Positions 18,422-26,097 of a stretch of 64,000 bases of DNA are shown piece after piece (position 1 is the first letter of the stretch; every line of letters starts with the position of its first letter). Below the pieces are notes generated by a model, which had not been told where the DNA came from, searched no databases, and worked only from the letters and a program-made list of their open reading frames with translations. A program made the position numbers and the translations under genes. The DNA is from Niveibacterium microcysteis (GTDB lineage: Bacteria; Pseudomonadota; Gammaproteobacteria; Burkholderiales; Rhodocyclaceae), in assembly GCF_017161445.1 (NCBI RefSeq), contig NZ_CP071060.1:1984001-2048000 (forward strand), given 5' to 3'.

Positions 18422-19203
18422 AACCCGGATTCGAGGATCAGGCTGCTGGCTTGCGTCGCCTGCTGCGCCGCGCGCCACCTCAAGTGGTCGCGGTGAGCGC
18501 CTTCGGTGCCGGTGCGATGCATTGGCTGGCGGGGCAGGCGCTGACGCGCGCACAAGGCGGCCGCCAGGTAACGGTGTTCGACGAGATGGCAAGCTGCGGC
18601 AACCTCGCCGACGCGCTCGGCGCTGCGGCGCGTTTCGATCTCTTGCAGGCGGTGGAGCGCCATGTATCGCTTGAGGCTGCGCGCGTCGAGGCCGGGCCGG
18701 GGCTGTCGCTGTATTCGTCGGCGCGCCTGGCACGGGCCCTGAATGGCGCCGACCGGGTGTTGAGCGAGCGTTTCGCCGAAACCTGCCGCGCCTTGCAGCG
18801 TGGCTGCGATCTCTGGTTGATCCACGCACGGGCCGACGAGCGCCGTAGCCTCTCGCCGCTCGCCAGTGCGGCGCACCGGATGGTTGTCGTGGTCGACGGC
18901 TCGCCGCGGGCGATCACCGAAGCCTACGCGCTGATCAAGCATTTGGATGGTGGTCCTTGGCCGCAGATCGACCTGGCTCTGGCAAATCCCCGTGACCAGG
19001 ACGAGGCAGAGGCCCTGTTGGCCAACCTGATCCTGGTCGGGCATCGGCAAACGAGCCTCGCGCTGCGTCGCGTGAAGGGATTGGATGCTTGTGCGGCAGC
19101 CGCCGCGGCAGCATCTGACACTACGACGGACGGCGTGTTTCTGGATCGTGTTCTCGGCTTGGCGCGGCGAAGGCAGCGCACCTCGATGGCGCTGGCGCTG
19201 TGA
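18418..19203 (+). CDS. FlhG/FleN-like protein with a degenerate ATPase site
   Basis: Position after flhF and before fliA, and the N-terminal helix DQAAGLR (residues 7-13), identify it as an FlhG/FleN relative; the DQAxxLR helix is what activates FlhF GTPase in studied homologues. However, the expected deviant Walker A (KGGVGKT) is replaced by VSAFGAGAMHWLAG, with no lysine. The VFDEMASCGNLADALG segment keeps the Walker A' region shape. The 261-residue length is near normal. It may keep the FlhF-regulating helix while having lost nucleotide-driven dimerisation. Confidence 0.8.
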   Translation: MKPGFEDQAAGLRRLLRRAPPQVVAVSAFGAGAMHWLAGQALTRAQGGRQVTVFDEMASCGNLADALGAAARFDLLQAVERHVSLEAARVEAGPGLSLYSSARLARALNGADRVLSERFAETCRALQRGCDLWLIHARADERRSLSPLASAAHRMVVVVDGSPRAITEAYALIKHLDGGPWPQIDLALANPRDQDEAEALLANLILVGHRQTSLALRRVKGLDACAAAAAAASDTTTDGVFLDRVLGLARRRQRTSMALAL

Positions 19204-19231
19204 GCCAGAAGAAAAAATCCTGAAATAGGGC

Positions 19232-19258
19232 TCAATTTCCCTCTCAGGCGGCCGATAG
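19232..19258 (+). promoter_or_regulatory. Sigma-28 promoter candidate for fliA
   Basis: TCAATTTC and GCCGATAG are separated by 11 bases, close to TAAAGTTT-N11-GCCGATAA. It lies about 70 bases before fliA, suggesting positive autoregulation. Confidence 0.6.
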
Positions 19259-19327
19259 TGTGAGTAGTGACGGCAGGGAGGCTTCGTCCGAAGCCTCGAA
19301 CGAGACCGTAGAAGAGAGAGTCACACG

Positions 19328-20083
19328 ATGTACACCGCATCGGGAACGCTAGACAAGAACCAACTCGTCACGCAGTACGTTCCACTGGTGAAGCGAATTG
19401 CGTATCACCTGATGGCCAAACTGCCGGCGAGCGTGCAGGTTGAAGACATCATCCAGAACGGCATGCTGGGTTTGCTCGACGCGATCGGGCGTTACGAAGA
19501 GGGCCTGGGTGCCCAGTTCGAAACCTATGCGGTCCAACGTATCCGCGGCGCCATGCTCGATGGCCTGCGCGAAAACGACTGGCTGCCGCGCAGCCTGCGC
19601 CGCGAGATGCGCCGCATCGAAGGCGCGATCCACCAGCTTGAACAACGCCACGGCCGCCAGCCGACCGAGAAGGAACTGGCCGAAACGCTTGGCATGACGC
19701 TGGCCGACTATCAGAAGATGCTGCAGGAAGCGCGCGGCTATCAACTGGTCTACTTCGAGGATTTCAGCGACGAGGAGGAAGAAGACTTCCTCGAGCGCCA
19801 TGTCGCCGGCAATGAGGCGGATCCGCTCGACATGCTGGAAGACAAGAAGATGCGCGAATCGCTGATCAAGGCGATCGACGATCTGCCCGAGCGCGAGAAG
19901 ATGGTGATGGGTCTGTACTACGAGGAAGACCTGAACCTGCGCGAGATTGGCGAAGTGCTCGGCGTTTCCGAATCGCGCGTCTGTCAGTTGCACAGCCAGG
20001 CGATCGCACGCCTGCGCTCGCGCATCTCGGGCCAGGTGCGTAGCCATGCAGCCAGTGCGCGCGGACGCCGCGCGTCGATCTGA
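19328..20083 (+). CDS. fliA: Flagellar sigma factor FliA (sigma-28)
   Basis: FliA directs transcription of late flagellar genes and is held by FlgM until the hook is complete. The 251-residue protein lacks region 1 and has region 2 (QNGMLGLLDAIGRYE and AVQRIRGAMLDGLRENDW), region 3 and the region 4 helix-turn-helix (LREIGEVLGVSESRVCQLHSQ) as expected. The segment EDFSDEEEEDFLERH between regions 3 and 4 is acidic. It is followed 14 bases later by motA. Confidence 0.97.
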   Translation: MYTASGTLDKNQLVTQYVPLVKRIAYHLMAKLPASVQVEDIIQNGMLGLLDAIGRYEEGLGAQFETYAVQRIRGAMLDGLRENDWLPRSLRREMRRIEGAIHQLEQRHGRQPTEKELAETLGMTLADYQKMLQEARGYQLVYFEDFSDEEEEDFLERHVAGNEADPLDMLEDKKMRESLIKAIDDLPEREKMVMGLYYEEDLNLREIGEVLGVSESRVCQLHSQAIARLRSRISGQVRSHAASARGRRASI

Positions 20084-20097
20084 GCGGAGCGCGCGCC

Positions 20098-20838
20098 GTG
20101 GATAAGATCAGCATCCTCGGCCTGTTTGTCGGCTTGACGGCTATCGTCGGCGGGCAGGTGCTCGAAGGCGGCCACATCGGCTCACTGGTCCAGCCCACGG
20201 CTTTCCTGATCGTGATTGGCGGAACGCTCGGCGCGGTGATGCTGCAAAGCCCATTCACGGTGTTTCGCCAGGGGCTTCGGATGGGCGCTTGGATCTTCGT
20301 GCCTCCGGTTCCGCCGTTTCGCCGTGTCATCGAGCAAATCGTTTCCTGGAGTGGTATCGCACGCAAGGAAGGCCTGCTGGCGCTGGAAGGGCAGGCGATG
20401 GGGCTGAAAGACAGCTTTGCCGCCAAGGGCTTACAGCTGCTCGTCGATGGTGTCGAACCGGAACGGCTTCGCGAGGTGCTCGAAGTCGAAATCGGCGCCT
20501 GGGAGCAGCAGATGAAAACCAGTGCCAAGGTGTGGGAGGCCGCAGGTGGTTATGCGCCGACCATCGGTATCCTGGGTGCGGTGATGGGTCTCATCCATGT
20601 GATGGAGAACCTTTCTGACCCTTCAAAGCTTGGCGCGGGCATTGCGGTGGCCTTCGTGGCGACGATCTATGGCGTCGGCTCGGCGAACCTGATCTTTCTG
20701 CCGATCGCGAAAAAGCTTCAGGCGCACATCGCGCAACTCGTCGCAGTGCGCGAAATGCTGGTCGATGGCCTGGTTGGCATCGCCCATGGCGATAATCCGC
20801 GCATTATCGAAAGCCGCTTGCAGGGCTACGTTACGTGA
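20098..20838 (+). CDS. motA: Flagellar stator protein MotA (PomA/MotC type)
   Basis: MotA and MotB form the ion-driven stator. The start is GTG at 20098 with GGAG eight bases upstream; no ATG is available. The 246-residue protein has four membrane segments, two at the N-terminus (about 3-21 and 32-50) and two near residues 150-170 and 182-202, and the cytoplasmic loop between. The conserved GGYAPTIGILGAVMGLIHVM segment is intact. Sequence features fit the shorter PomA/MotC branch rather than E. coli MotA. Its partner motB is separated from it by a cyclophilin gene. Confidence 0.92.
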   Translation: MDKISILGLFVGLTAIVGGQVLEGGHIGSLVQPTAFLIVIGGTLGAVMLQSPFTVFRQGLRMGAWIFVPPVPPFRRVIEQIVSWSGIARKEGLLALEGQAMGLKDSFAAKGLQLLVDGVEPERLREVLEVEIGAWEQQMKTSAKVWEAAGGYAPTIGILGAVMGLIHVMENLSDPSKLGAGIAVAFVATIYGVGSANLIFLPIAKKLQAHIAQLVAVREMLVDGLVGIAHGDNPRIIESRLQGYVT

Positions 20839-20984
20839 ACATTTGCATGAGTGTTCTGGCACGCAGTCGTGTCGCGGGCACGTAACCGCAGGTCGATCGC
20901 ACTTTTCTTTGGGTGATAATGGCCGTCTGGTGCCGATGTGTGCTGGGTGCCTGACCTTGTCCCCGACCTTAGTTAAACACTCTG

Positions 20985-21650
20985 ATGACCACAAAACTCT
21001 CGCTGGCAAAATCAATCTCTGCGTTCTTCCTCCTTTCGGTCCTGTCAGCGTGTGGGGGCGGAGGGGATTCGGCCGGCGACAATTCGTCGAACCAGCCCAC
21101 AACTCCGCCCGCAACGTCTTGTAGTGACGCCGGGGTTGCAGCTTCGAACTCAAGTGCATTTCCGACTGTATGTATGCTTACCAGCAGCGGAGAAATGGTG
21201 TTTGAGCTCTACCCTGCGAAGGCTCCAGCTACCGTCGACAATTTCCTGAAGTATGTGGCGGCGGGTTTCTATTCCGATACGGCGATTCACCGGATCGTGC
21301 CTTCGTTTGTCTTTCAAGGTGGCGGCTACACCAGCGATCTGAAGGCTAAAGCACCGCTCTACGCGCCGATCGTGCTGGAGAGCAACAATGGTTTGAGCAA
21401 TGTTCGCGGTACCTTGGCGATGGCTCGGACTGATCAGCCCAATTCAGCGACCTCGCAGTTCTTCGTCAATACAGCCGATAACCTTGCCCTCAACTATGAC
21501 CCGTCTGTAGTTGTGGCGAACGGCTATGCGGTGTTCGGAAAGATCATCTCTGGTGTCGCGGTGATGGATCGTATCGGAGTCAGCTTGAGCGACGCCTCCG
21601 GCGTACCTATTGCCGGTATCCGGGTCTATTGGGTCAAACAGCTCAAATAA
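20985..21650 (+). CDS. Cyclophilin-type peptidyl-prolyl isomerase lipoprotein
   Basis: The 221-residue product begins with a lipoprotein signal peptide (lipobox LSAC, cysteine at about residue 23) followed by a glycine- and serine-rich linker and a cyclophilin domain. Recognisable motifs are FLKYVAAGFYSDTAIHRIVP, FVFQGGGY and the QFFVN motif of cyclophilins. It would accelerate proline isomerisation in the periplasm, attached to a membrane. It lies between motA and motB with a terminator after it. Its base composition looks slightly less GC-rich than its neighbours, so it may be a later insertion. Confidence 0.92.
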   Translation: MTTKLSLAKSISAFFLLSVLSACGGGGDSAGDNSSNQPTTPPATSCSDAGVAASNSSAFPTVCMLTSSGEMVFELYPAKAPATVDNFLKYVAAGFYSDTAIHRIVPSFVFQGGGYTSDLKAKAPLYAPIVLESNNGLSNVRGTLAMARTDQPNSATSQFFVNTADNLALNYDPSVVVANGYAVFGKIISGVAVMDRIGVSLSDASGVPIAGIRVYWVKQLK

Positions 21651-21675
21651 TTAGCGAGTTTGGGAAATAGACATC

Positions 21676-21705
21676 GAACGGGTCGCCGTCTGGCGGCCCG
21701 TTTTT
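21676..21705 (+). terminator. Rho-independent terminator after the cyclophilin gene
   Basis: Stem ACGGGTCGCC / GGCGGCCCGT (one U-G pair) with a GTCT loop, followed by TTTTT. motB must therefore have its own promoter or rely on readthrough. Confidence 0.9.
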
Positions 21706-21789
21706 CTGTGGCGCATTGAGTTCGCGAGCATCAGGAATCGGGCGGGCCTGCCGTTAATTGGCTAACAACTGAAACTTTGGACCTTAGCC

Positions 21790-22617
21790 ATGGCCGGTCG
21801 TCGCAAGCATGAGGAAGAGCACGAGAATCACGAGCGGTGGCTCGTCTCGTACGCAGATTTCATTACGCTGCTTTTTGCGTTCTTCGTGGTGATGTACGCG
21901 TTGAGCTCGATCAACGAGGGCAAGTACCGGGTGCTCTCGAACTCGCTTGTGAGCGCTTTCCGTAATGTGACGACGAACGCCGACGGCATGCAGATCGTGC
22001 CGCGCGCGTCGATTGCGGGGGCGGTGCCGCAGCAGGCGAAAGTGCAAAAGTCGCCCGCCGAGAGCGAGGCGCGGGTGCAGGCGCGTCAGCAGATGCACAG
22101 CATGGCGGAACAGGTCCGGCGCGTGTTGGAACCGCTGGTGCGCGGCGGCCAGGTGTCCGTGAATGAGGGCGCACATGGCATCTCGATCGAGATCAATGCC
22201 AGTGCGCTGTTCAATCCGGGTGAGGCCTACCTTGGGAGCGACGCGGTGCGTGCGCTGCGTGCCGTGGGTGAGGTCTTGGCACAGGGCGACTTCCCGATCC
22301 GCGTCGAGGGGCATTCCGACAACATTCCGATCGCGACCGCAGCGTTTGCGTCGAACTGGGAACTATCGTCGGTGCGCGCGAGCTCGGTGGTGCGCTTGTT
22401 CATCGATACCGGTGTCGACGCGCGTCGGCTTACGGTGGCGGGCTACGCAGATCAGCGACCGATCGCGGATAACAGCACAGCCGACGGACGCCAGCGCAAC
22501 CGCCGGGTCAGCATTCATGTGGAATCAATGTTGCCGCCCAGCGCCGAAACGCCGGCGGTGGGGCCGGTGACACCCAATCCGGGTGGCGCGGCGCTTGGCG
22601 CTACGTTGCCGGAATGA
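21790..22617 (+). CDS. motB: Flagellar stator protein MotB (MotD type)
   Basis: MotB anchors the stator to peptidoglycan and conducts ions. The 275-residue protein has an N-terminal membrane segment (about 21-43) with D23 in the motif SYADFITLLFAFF, the expected ion-binding aspartate. A linker follows, then an OmpA-like peptidoglycan-binding domain (GHSDNIPI, NWELSSVRASSVV, VAGYADQRPI) at about residues 145-250. It belongs with the upstream motA despite the gene between them. Confidence 0.94.
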   Translation: MAGRRKHEEEHENHERWLVSYADFITLLFAFFVVMYALSSINEGKYRVLSNSLVSAFRNVTTNADGMQIVPRASIAGAVPQQAKVQKSPAESEARVQARQQMHSMAEQVRRVLEPLVRGGQVSVNEGAHGISIEINASALFNPGEAYLGSDAVRALRAVGEVLAQGDFPIRVEGHSDNIPIATAAFASNWELSSVRASSVVRLFIDTGVDARRLTVAGYADQRPIADNSTADGRQRNRRVSIHVESMLPPSAETPAVGPVTPNPGGAALGATLPE

Positions 22618-22667
22618 CTTGATCGTTCAGAGGGCCGAAAGGCCGGTCAGCAGGCTGGCTGGCCGGT

Positions 22668-23144
22668 TCATGCTTGGCCGAAGAGCCGACCGCCTGGGCG
22701 CGTTGAGGTGATGCCGCCGGCGTCGTAGAGGCTCGGGCCGGTGCTCGCGAGCAGCACGCTCATCGCTTGCTGGTTGGCGCGCAGCTGGTCACGGATGAAC
22801 TCGCCATTGCGCAAATTGAGTTGCTGCGCACGTGCGGCGAGGTCGAGATAGTGCCGCCATGCACGCTGGGTTTGTTCGGGAAGCTGCGCGGTGAATTCGG
22901 CCATTTGGCTGGCCCGCGCGTCAATGCCGGATCGACTGAGCAGCAGCGCCCTTGCGTTCTCCGCTTGTTGCAACTGACGTACGGCAGCGGTTTTGTCTTC
23001 CGCCAAGCCCAGCAGGGCTTCGACCTGGCCGGTGACAAGCAACTCGTGCTCGTCTTCCAGCAGGCGCACAAACCGCTCCAGCTGGCCGGAAACTTCAGCC
23101 AGCAGAGCGGAAAACTGGGCTTGGAGCAGGGCGGTCGGGTTCAA
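22668..23144 (-). CDS. flgN: Flagellar hook-filament chaperone FlgN
   Basis: FlgN is the export chaperone for FlgK and FlgL. The 158-residue protein is almost entirely helical with coiled-coil character. The frame has a stop just upstream of the TTG at 23142-23144, so that TTG is the furthest possible start; there is no good ribosome binding site, and translation may be coupled to flgM, whose stop lies 28 bases upstream. The identification rests on length, the pattern of heptads and the order flgM-flgN. Confidence 0.85.
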   Translation of the reverse strand: MNPTALLQAQFSALLAEVSGQLERFVRLLEDEHELLVTGQVEALLGLAEDKTAAVRQLQQAENARALLLSRSGIDARASQMAEFTAQLPEQTQRAWRHYLDLAARAQQLNLRNGEFIRDQLRANQQAMSVLLASTGPSLYDAGGITSTRPGGRLFGQA

Positions 23145-23172
23145 GCGCTATGCAGACTTGTCATGCGCGCCG

Positions 23173-23478
23173 TCAAGCTTGGCGCGGCTGGGACTGCAGC
23201 ATCTGACGGACGCTTTCGATCAAGCCATCGGCCACCTTTTCCGGATTGACACGGAAACGGCCGTCGGAGATTGCTTGCTTGAGCTCGCTCACCTTCGCGG
23301 CATCGACTTCAGGCACGCCGGCGAGCGTACCTTCCAGTTGCTGCAAACGCGATGCCAAGGGTGATACGTCGACCTTGGAACCCGCGTCGGCGCTGGGTTT
23401 TGCCGCGCTCTCGCGAGTGCCTCGCGCCTTCACGTCGCCGGCATTGCCGACGGACTTATACGAACCTTCGATCTTCAT
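23173..23478 (-). CDS. flgM: Anti-sigma-28 factor FlgM
   Basis: FlgM binds FliA until it is exported through the finished hook. The 101-residue protein has the usual disordered N-terminal half and the C-terminal sigma-binding helices (DAAKVSELKQAISDGRFRVN, then KVADGLIESVRQML). The ATG at 23478 has AGGAG upstream. A near-perfect sigma-28 promoter precedes the gene, so it is a FliA-dependent late gene with feedback control. Confidence 0.94.
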   Translation of the reverse strand: MKIEGSYKSVGNAGDVKARGTRESAAKPSADAGSKVDVSPLASRLQQLEGTLAGVPEVDAAKVSELKQAISDGRFRVNPEKVADGLIESVRQMLQSQPRQA

Positions 23479-23565
23479 GATGTCGCTCCTGTTTTCGCCT
23501 GTTCGAACACCTTGCGGGCAGGAGCATGCTCCGTTTGCAGGGTCTTCTTCGGCTTGTTGTCAGGT

Positions 23566-23592
23566 TTAACGGCGCTATCTCACGGAACTTTA
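23566..23592 (-). promoter_or_regulatory. Sigma-28 promoter of flgMN
   Basis: Reading the minus strand, TAAAGTTC and GCCGTTAA are separated by exactly 11 bases, matching the sigma-28 consensus at 14 of 16 positions. It lies about 90 bases upstream of flgM. Confidence 0.9.
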
Positions 23593-23626
23593 ACCATTTT
23601 TCATCATTGCGCCGACGCGCTGCGTG

Positions 23627-24328
23627 TTACTGGCCGACATCGACCCGGCCGCCCGAGCGAGCGATGCCTTGGAGTACGCGGCCAGAGTCGAGCCGGACCT
23701 GAACCGGCTGCCCGTCCGCGGCGGCAGTGAGGGCAATGCCTTCGTTGCCCACCTGGAAGCCCGGCCCATGGGATATGACCTGAACCCGCTGGCCGCGTTC
23801 CACTGCTTGCACCACCAGAAGCTGGTTGCTGCGTAGCGCAGTGCCACCGGGTACCGCCTGCCGCAACGTCCGCCCGACCGCTTGGTCCGGGCGGGTGAGG
23901 GTGCCTGGCGGCAAAGCCGCGACGTCGCCGCGACGAACTTCCCAGTCCTGGGCGCCGAGTACGCTGCCGGCGGCAAGCGGGTGGGCCGCAACCAGGTAGT
24001 CGTCCTCAACCCGCACCCGCGCGGGAATGAACAGCGTCCAGGCCGGCTGTGGACAGCGCACGCCCACGGTGGTGTGTCCCCAGGCGCGCTGGCCGCTCGG
24101 CAAGAAGGCTTGCGGCGCATCGCAGGGTTTCGCGTTGCGGGGGATCGCAGCGTCGGCGATCTCGACTGTCACGGCGCCGCTGTTGCGCGATGCCTCGCGC
24201 ATCAGAAACTGGGTCACCGCTTCGCGCAGGGCCGCCTGCGCAGCGCTTGACGGTGTATCCGTTCGGGCCGGTGAAGCGAGCAGCAGCAAGGCGGTGAGCA
24301 GGATGGTTCGGACTGGCTTCGCGAGCAT
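23627..24328 (-). CDS. flgA: Flagellar P-ring assembly chaperone FlgA
   Basis: FlgA assists P-ring (FlgI) assembly in the periplasm. I place the start at ATG 24326-24328, which opens with a signal peptide (MLAKPVRTILLTALLLLASPA); the frame stays open further upstream but would lose the signal. The mature part contains the SAF-like domain common to FlgA (AAGSVLGAQDWEVRRGDVA and the C-terminal VRLDSGRVLQGIARSGGRVDV). 233 residues is normal. It is divergent from flgB, across the sigma-54 site. Confidence 0.92.
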   Translation of the reverse strand: MLAKPVRTILLTALLLLASPARTDTPSSAAQAALREAVTQFLMREASRNSGAVTVEIADAAIPRNAKPCDAPQAFLPSGQRAWGHTTVGVRCPQPAWTLFIPARVRVEDDYLVAAHPLAAGSVLGAQDWEVRRGDVAALPPGTLTRPDQAVGRTLRQAVPGGTALRSNQLLVVQAVERGQRVQVISHGPGFQVGNEGIALTAAADGQPVQVRLDSGRVLQGIARSGGRVDVGQ

Positions 24329-24465
24329 GGCGCGATTGTCACACGGGTCGCGTTTGCCGTGATGGCGGCAAGGCTTGCCGGCAGCGGCGGCAGCATGCGC
24401 ACGAATTGCCGCCTGAATCGGGGTCTTTTCGGCGCAAGGCCGCGAGGCGGCTGCGCTGAGAATGC

Positions 24466-24481
24466 TGGCACGGAAGCTGCA
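24466..24481 (+). promoter_or_regulatory. Sigma-54 promoter of the flgB operon
   Basis: TGGCACGGAAGCTGCA is nearly identical to TGGCACG-N4-TTGCA, with GG and GC ten bases apart. The flgB start is 60 bases downstream. It should drive flgBCDEFGHIJ with the FlrC-type activator. Confidence 0.9.
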
Positions 24482-24540
24482 AAGGGATAGGCGGGTGTTT
24501 CGGACCGCTTCCCGCAGACCGGGCCACCAGGAGATTTGCG

Positions 24541-24948
24541 ATGACCATGACCGCTCTAGACCGCCACCTTGGGTTCCAGCAAGCCGCGCTGAACACGCGG
24601 GCGTATCGCCAGGAGTTGCTCGCGGCCAACATCGCAAACGCCGATACCCCGCACTACAAGGCGCGGGACATTGATTTCAAGGAGGCGCTCATGGGCGCAC
24701 TGGATGGCAAGGTCAAACCGCTCGCGCTGACGACAACCGCGCAGCGGCATATCGAGGGTGGCGCCAAGGCGCCGCTCGCGCCGTTCGTCAAGTATCGCCA
24801 GGAAGAGCAGTCGGCGGTCGATGGCAACACGGTGGATATGGATGTCGAACGCTCCGCGTTTGCAGAGAACGCCGTGCAGTACGAAGCGAGCCTGACCTTC
24901 ATCAACGGCCTGCTGCGTTCGATGCAGCAAGCGATCCAGAACCAGTAA
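24541..24948 (+). CDS. flgB: Flagellar proximal rod protein FlgB
   Basis: FlgB is part of the proximal rod in the periplasm. The 135-residue protein has the N-terminal Flg_bb_rod motif (ALNTRAYRQELLAANIANAD) and the matching C-terminal helix (YEASLTFINGLLRSMQQAI). AGGAG lies upstream of the ATG at 24541; a second ATG two codons later is possible. It is the first gene of the sigma-54-driven rod and hook operon. Confidence 0.95.
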   Translation: MTMTALDRHLGFQQAALNTRAYRQELLAANIANADTPHYKARDIDFKEALMGALDGKVKPLALTTTAQRHIEGGAKAPLAPFVKYRQEEQSAVDGNTVDMDVERSAFAENAVQYEASLTFINGLLRSMQQAIQNQ

Positions 24949-24963
24949 GCGCGGGCGGCCATC

Positions 24964-25371
24964 ATGAGCATGCTCAACGTCTTCAACGTCGCAGGATCCG
25001 CCCTCAGCGCCCAGTCGGTACGCCTCAACGCGGTCGCGAGCAACCTCGCCAACGCTGAGAGCGTCGTGAAGTCCGACGGCCAGCCCTATCGCGCCAAACA
25101 AGTGATCTTTGAGGCGACGCCGATGGGCGGCAACGGCGCAATGGGTGTGCACGTAAAGCAGATGGTGGAGTCGGCTGCGCCGTCCCGCATGGTGTACGAC
25201 CCGAAGAACCCGGCTGCGAGCCCGGAAGGTTATGTGCAGTTGCCGAACGTCGACGTGGTTGAAGAGATGGTCAACATGCTGTCGGCCTCGCGCTCATACC
25301 AGACCAACACCGAAGTGATGAATACCGCCAAGACCTTGATGCAGCGGACGCTGCAAATCGGTCAGGGCTAA
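24964..25371 (+). CDS. flgC: Flagellar proximal rod protein FlgC
   Basis: FlgC is another proximal rod subunit. The 135-residue product has the ANLANAE motif of the rod N-terminus and the C-terminal VDVVEEMVNMLSASRSYQTN motif. It lies 15 bases after flgB. Confidence 0.96.
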   Translation: MSMLNVFNVAGSALSAQSVRLNAVASNLANAESVVKSDGQPYRAKQVIFEATPMGGNGAMGVHVKQMVESAAPSRMVYDPKNPAASPEGYVQLPNVDVVEEMVNMLSASRSYQTNTEVMNTAKTLMQRTLQIGQG

Positions 25372-25385
25372 GCAGGAGCTGACAG

Positions 25386-26078
25386 ATGTTTATCTCGAAT
25401 AACACCACGAGTGGCGCAGGCGTCGTCAGTTCGGATCTGCTCAACAGCCTCAACGGCACGACGAAGAAGAGCAGCACGAGCACCGATGCAGTCTCAGAGG
25501 ATCGATTCCTGACCATGCTGACGACCCAGCTGAAGAATCAGGATCCGATGAATCCGCTGGACAACTCGCAGATGACTTCGCAGCTTGCGCAGATCAGCAC
25601 GGTGGATGGTTTGAAGAAGGTGAACAGCACACTCGAGTCGATGCTGGGCACCTTCCAGACCAACGAGACGATGCAGGCGGCAGCAATGGTCGGCCGTGGC
25701 GTGCTGGTCGATGGAAAGGGCCTTCAGCTCTACAACGGTCAGGCACTTGGTGGCGTGGAGCTTGCCTCGGCGGCGGACAAAGTGAAGGTTTCGATCGTGG
25801 ATTCGAGCGGCTCAGAGGTCGCCAATCTGGACCTCGGCGATCTCGATGCGGGATCGCATGTCTTCACCTGGGACGGCAAGACCAGCGCAGGGGCCGATGC
25901 GGCCGCCGGCAACTACACGATCAAGGTCAGCGCCGTGCAGGGCGACAAGGCTGTCGAGGCCACGGCTCTGCAGCTGGGCACGGTAAGCAGCATCGTGCGT
26001 GGCGCGAAGGGTGTGGATATTGAAGTAGGCCGGCTCGGCATGTTCTCGATGTCGGATATCAAGCGGATTCTGTCCTGA
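25386..26078 (+). CDS. flgD: Flagellar hook scaffolding protein FlgD
   Basis: FlgD caps the growing hook and guides FlgE assembly, then leaves. The 230-residue protein carries the conserved N-terminal region FLTMLTTQLKNQDPMNPLDN and the C-terminal FlgD Ig-like and Tudor-like domains with DAGSHVFTWDGKTSAG. Normal length, 14 bases after flgC. Confidence 0.96.
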   Translation: MFISNNTTSGAGVVSSDLLNSLNGTTKKSSTSTDAVSEDRFLTMLTTQLKNQDPMNPLDNSQMTSQLAQISTVDGLKKVNSTLESMLGTFQTNETMQAAAMVGRGVLVDGKGLQLYNGQALGGVELASAADKVKVSIVDSSGSEVANLDLGDLDAGSHVFTWDGKTSAGADAAAGNYTIKVSAVQGDKAVEATALQLGTVSSIVRGAKGVDIEVGRLGMFSMSDIKRILS

Positions 26079-26097
26079 GCGGGCAAGGAGAAGGACC

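Noticed and set aside
22640..22672. Stem-loop after motB considered as a terminator
   Set aside because: The stem CCGGTCAGC / GCTGGCCGG has one wobble pair but no T-run follows on either strand.
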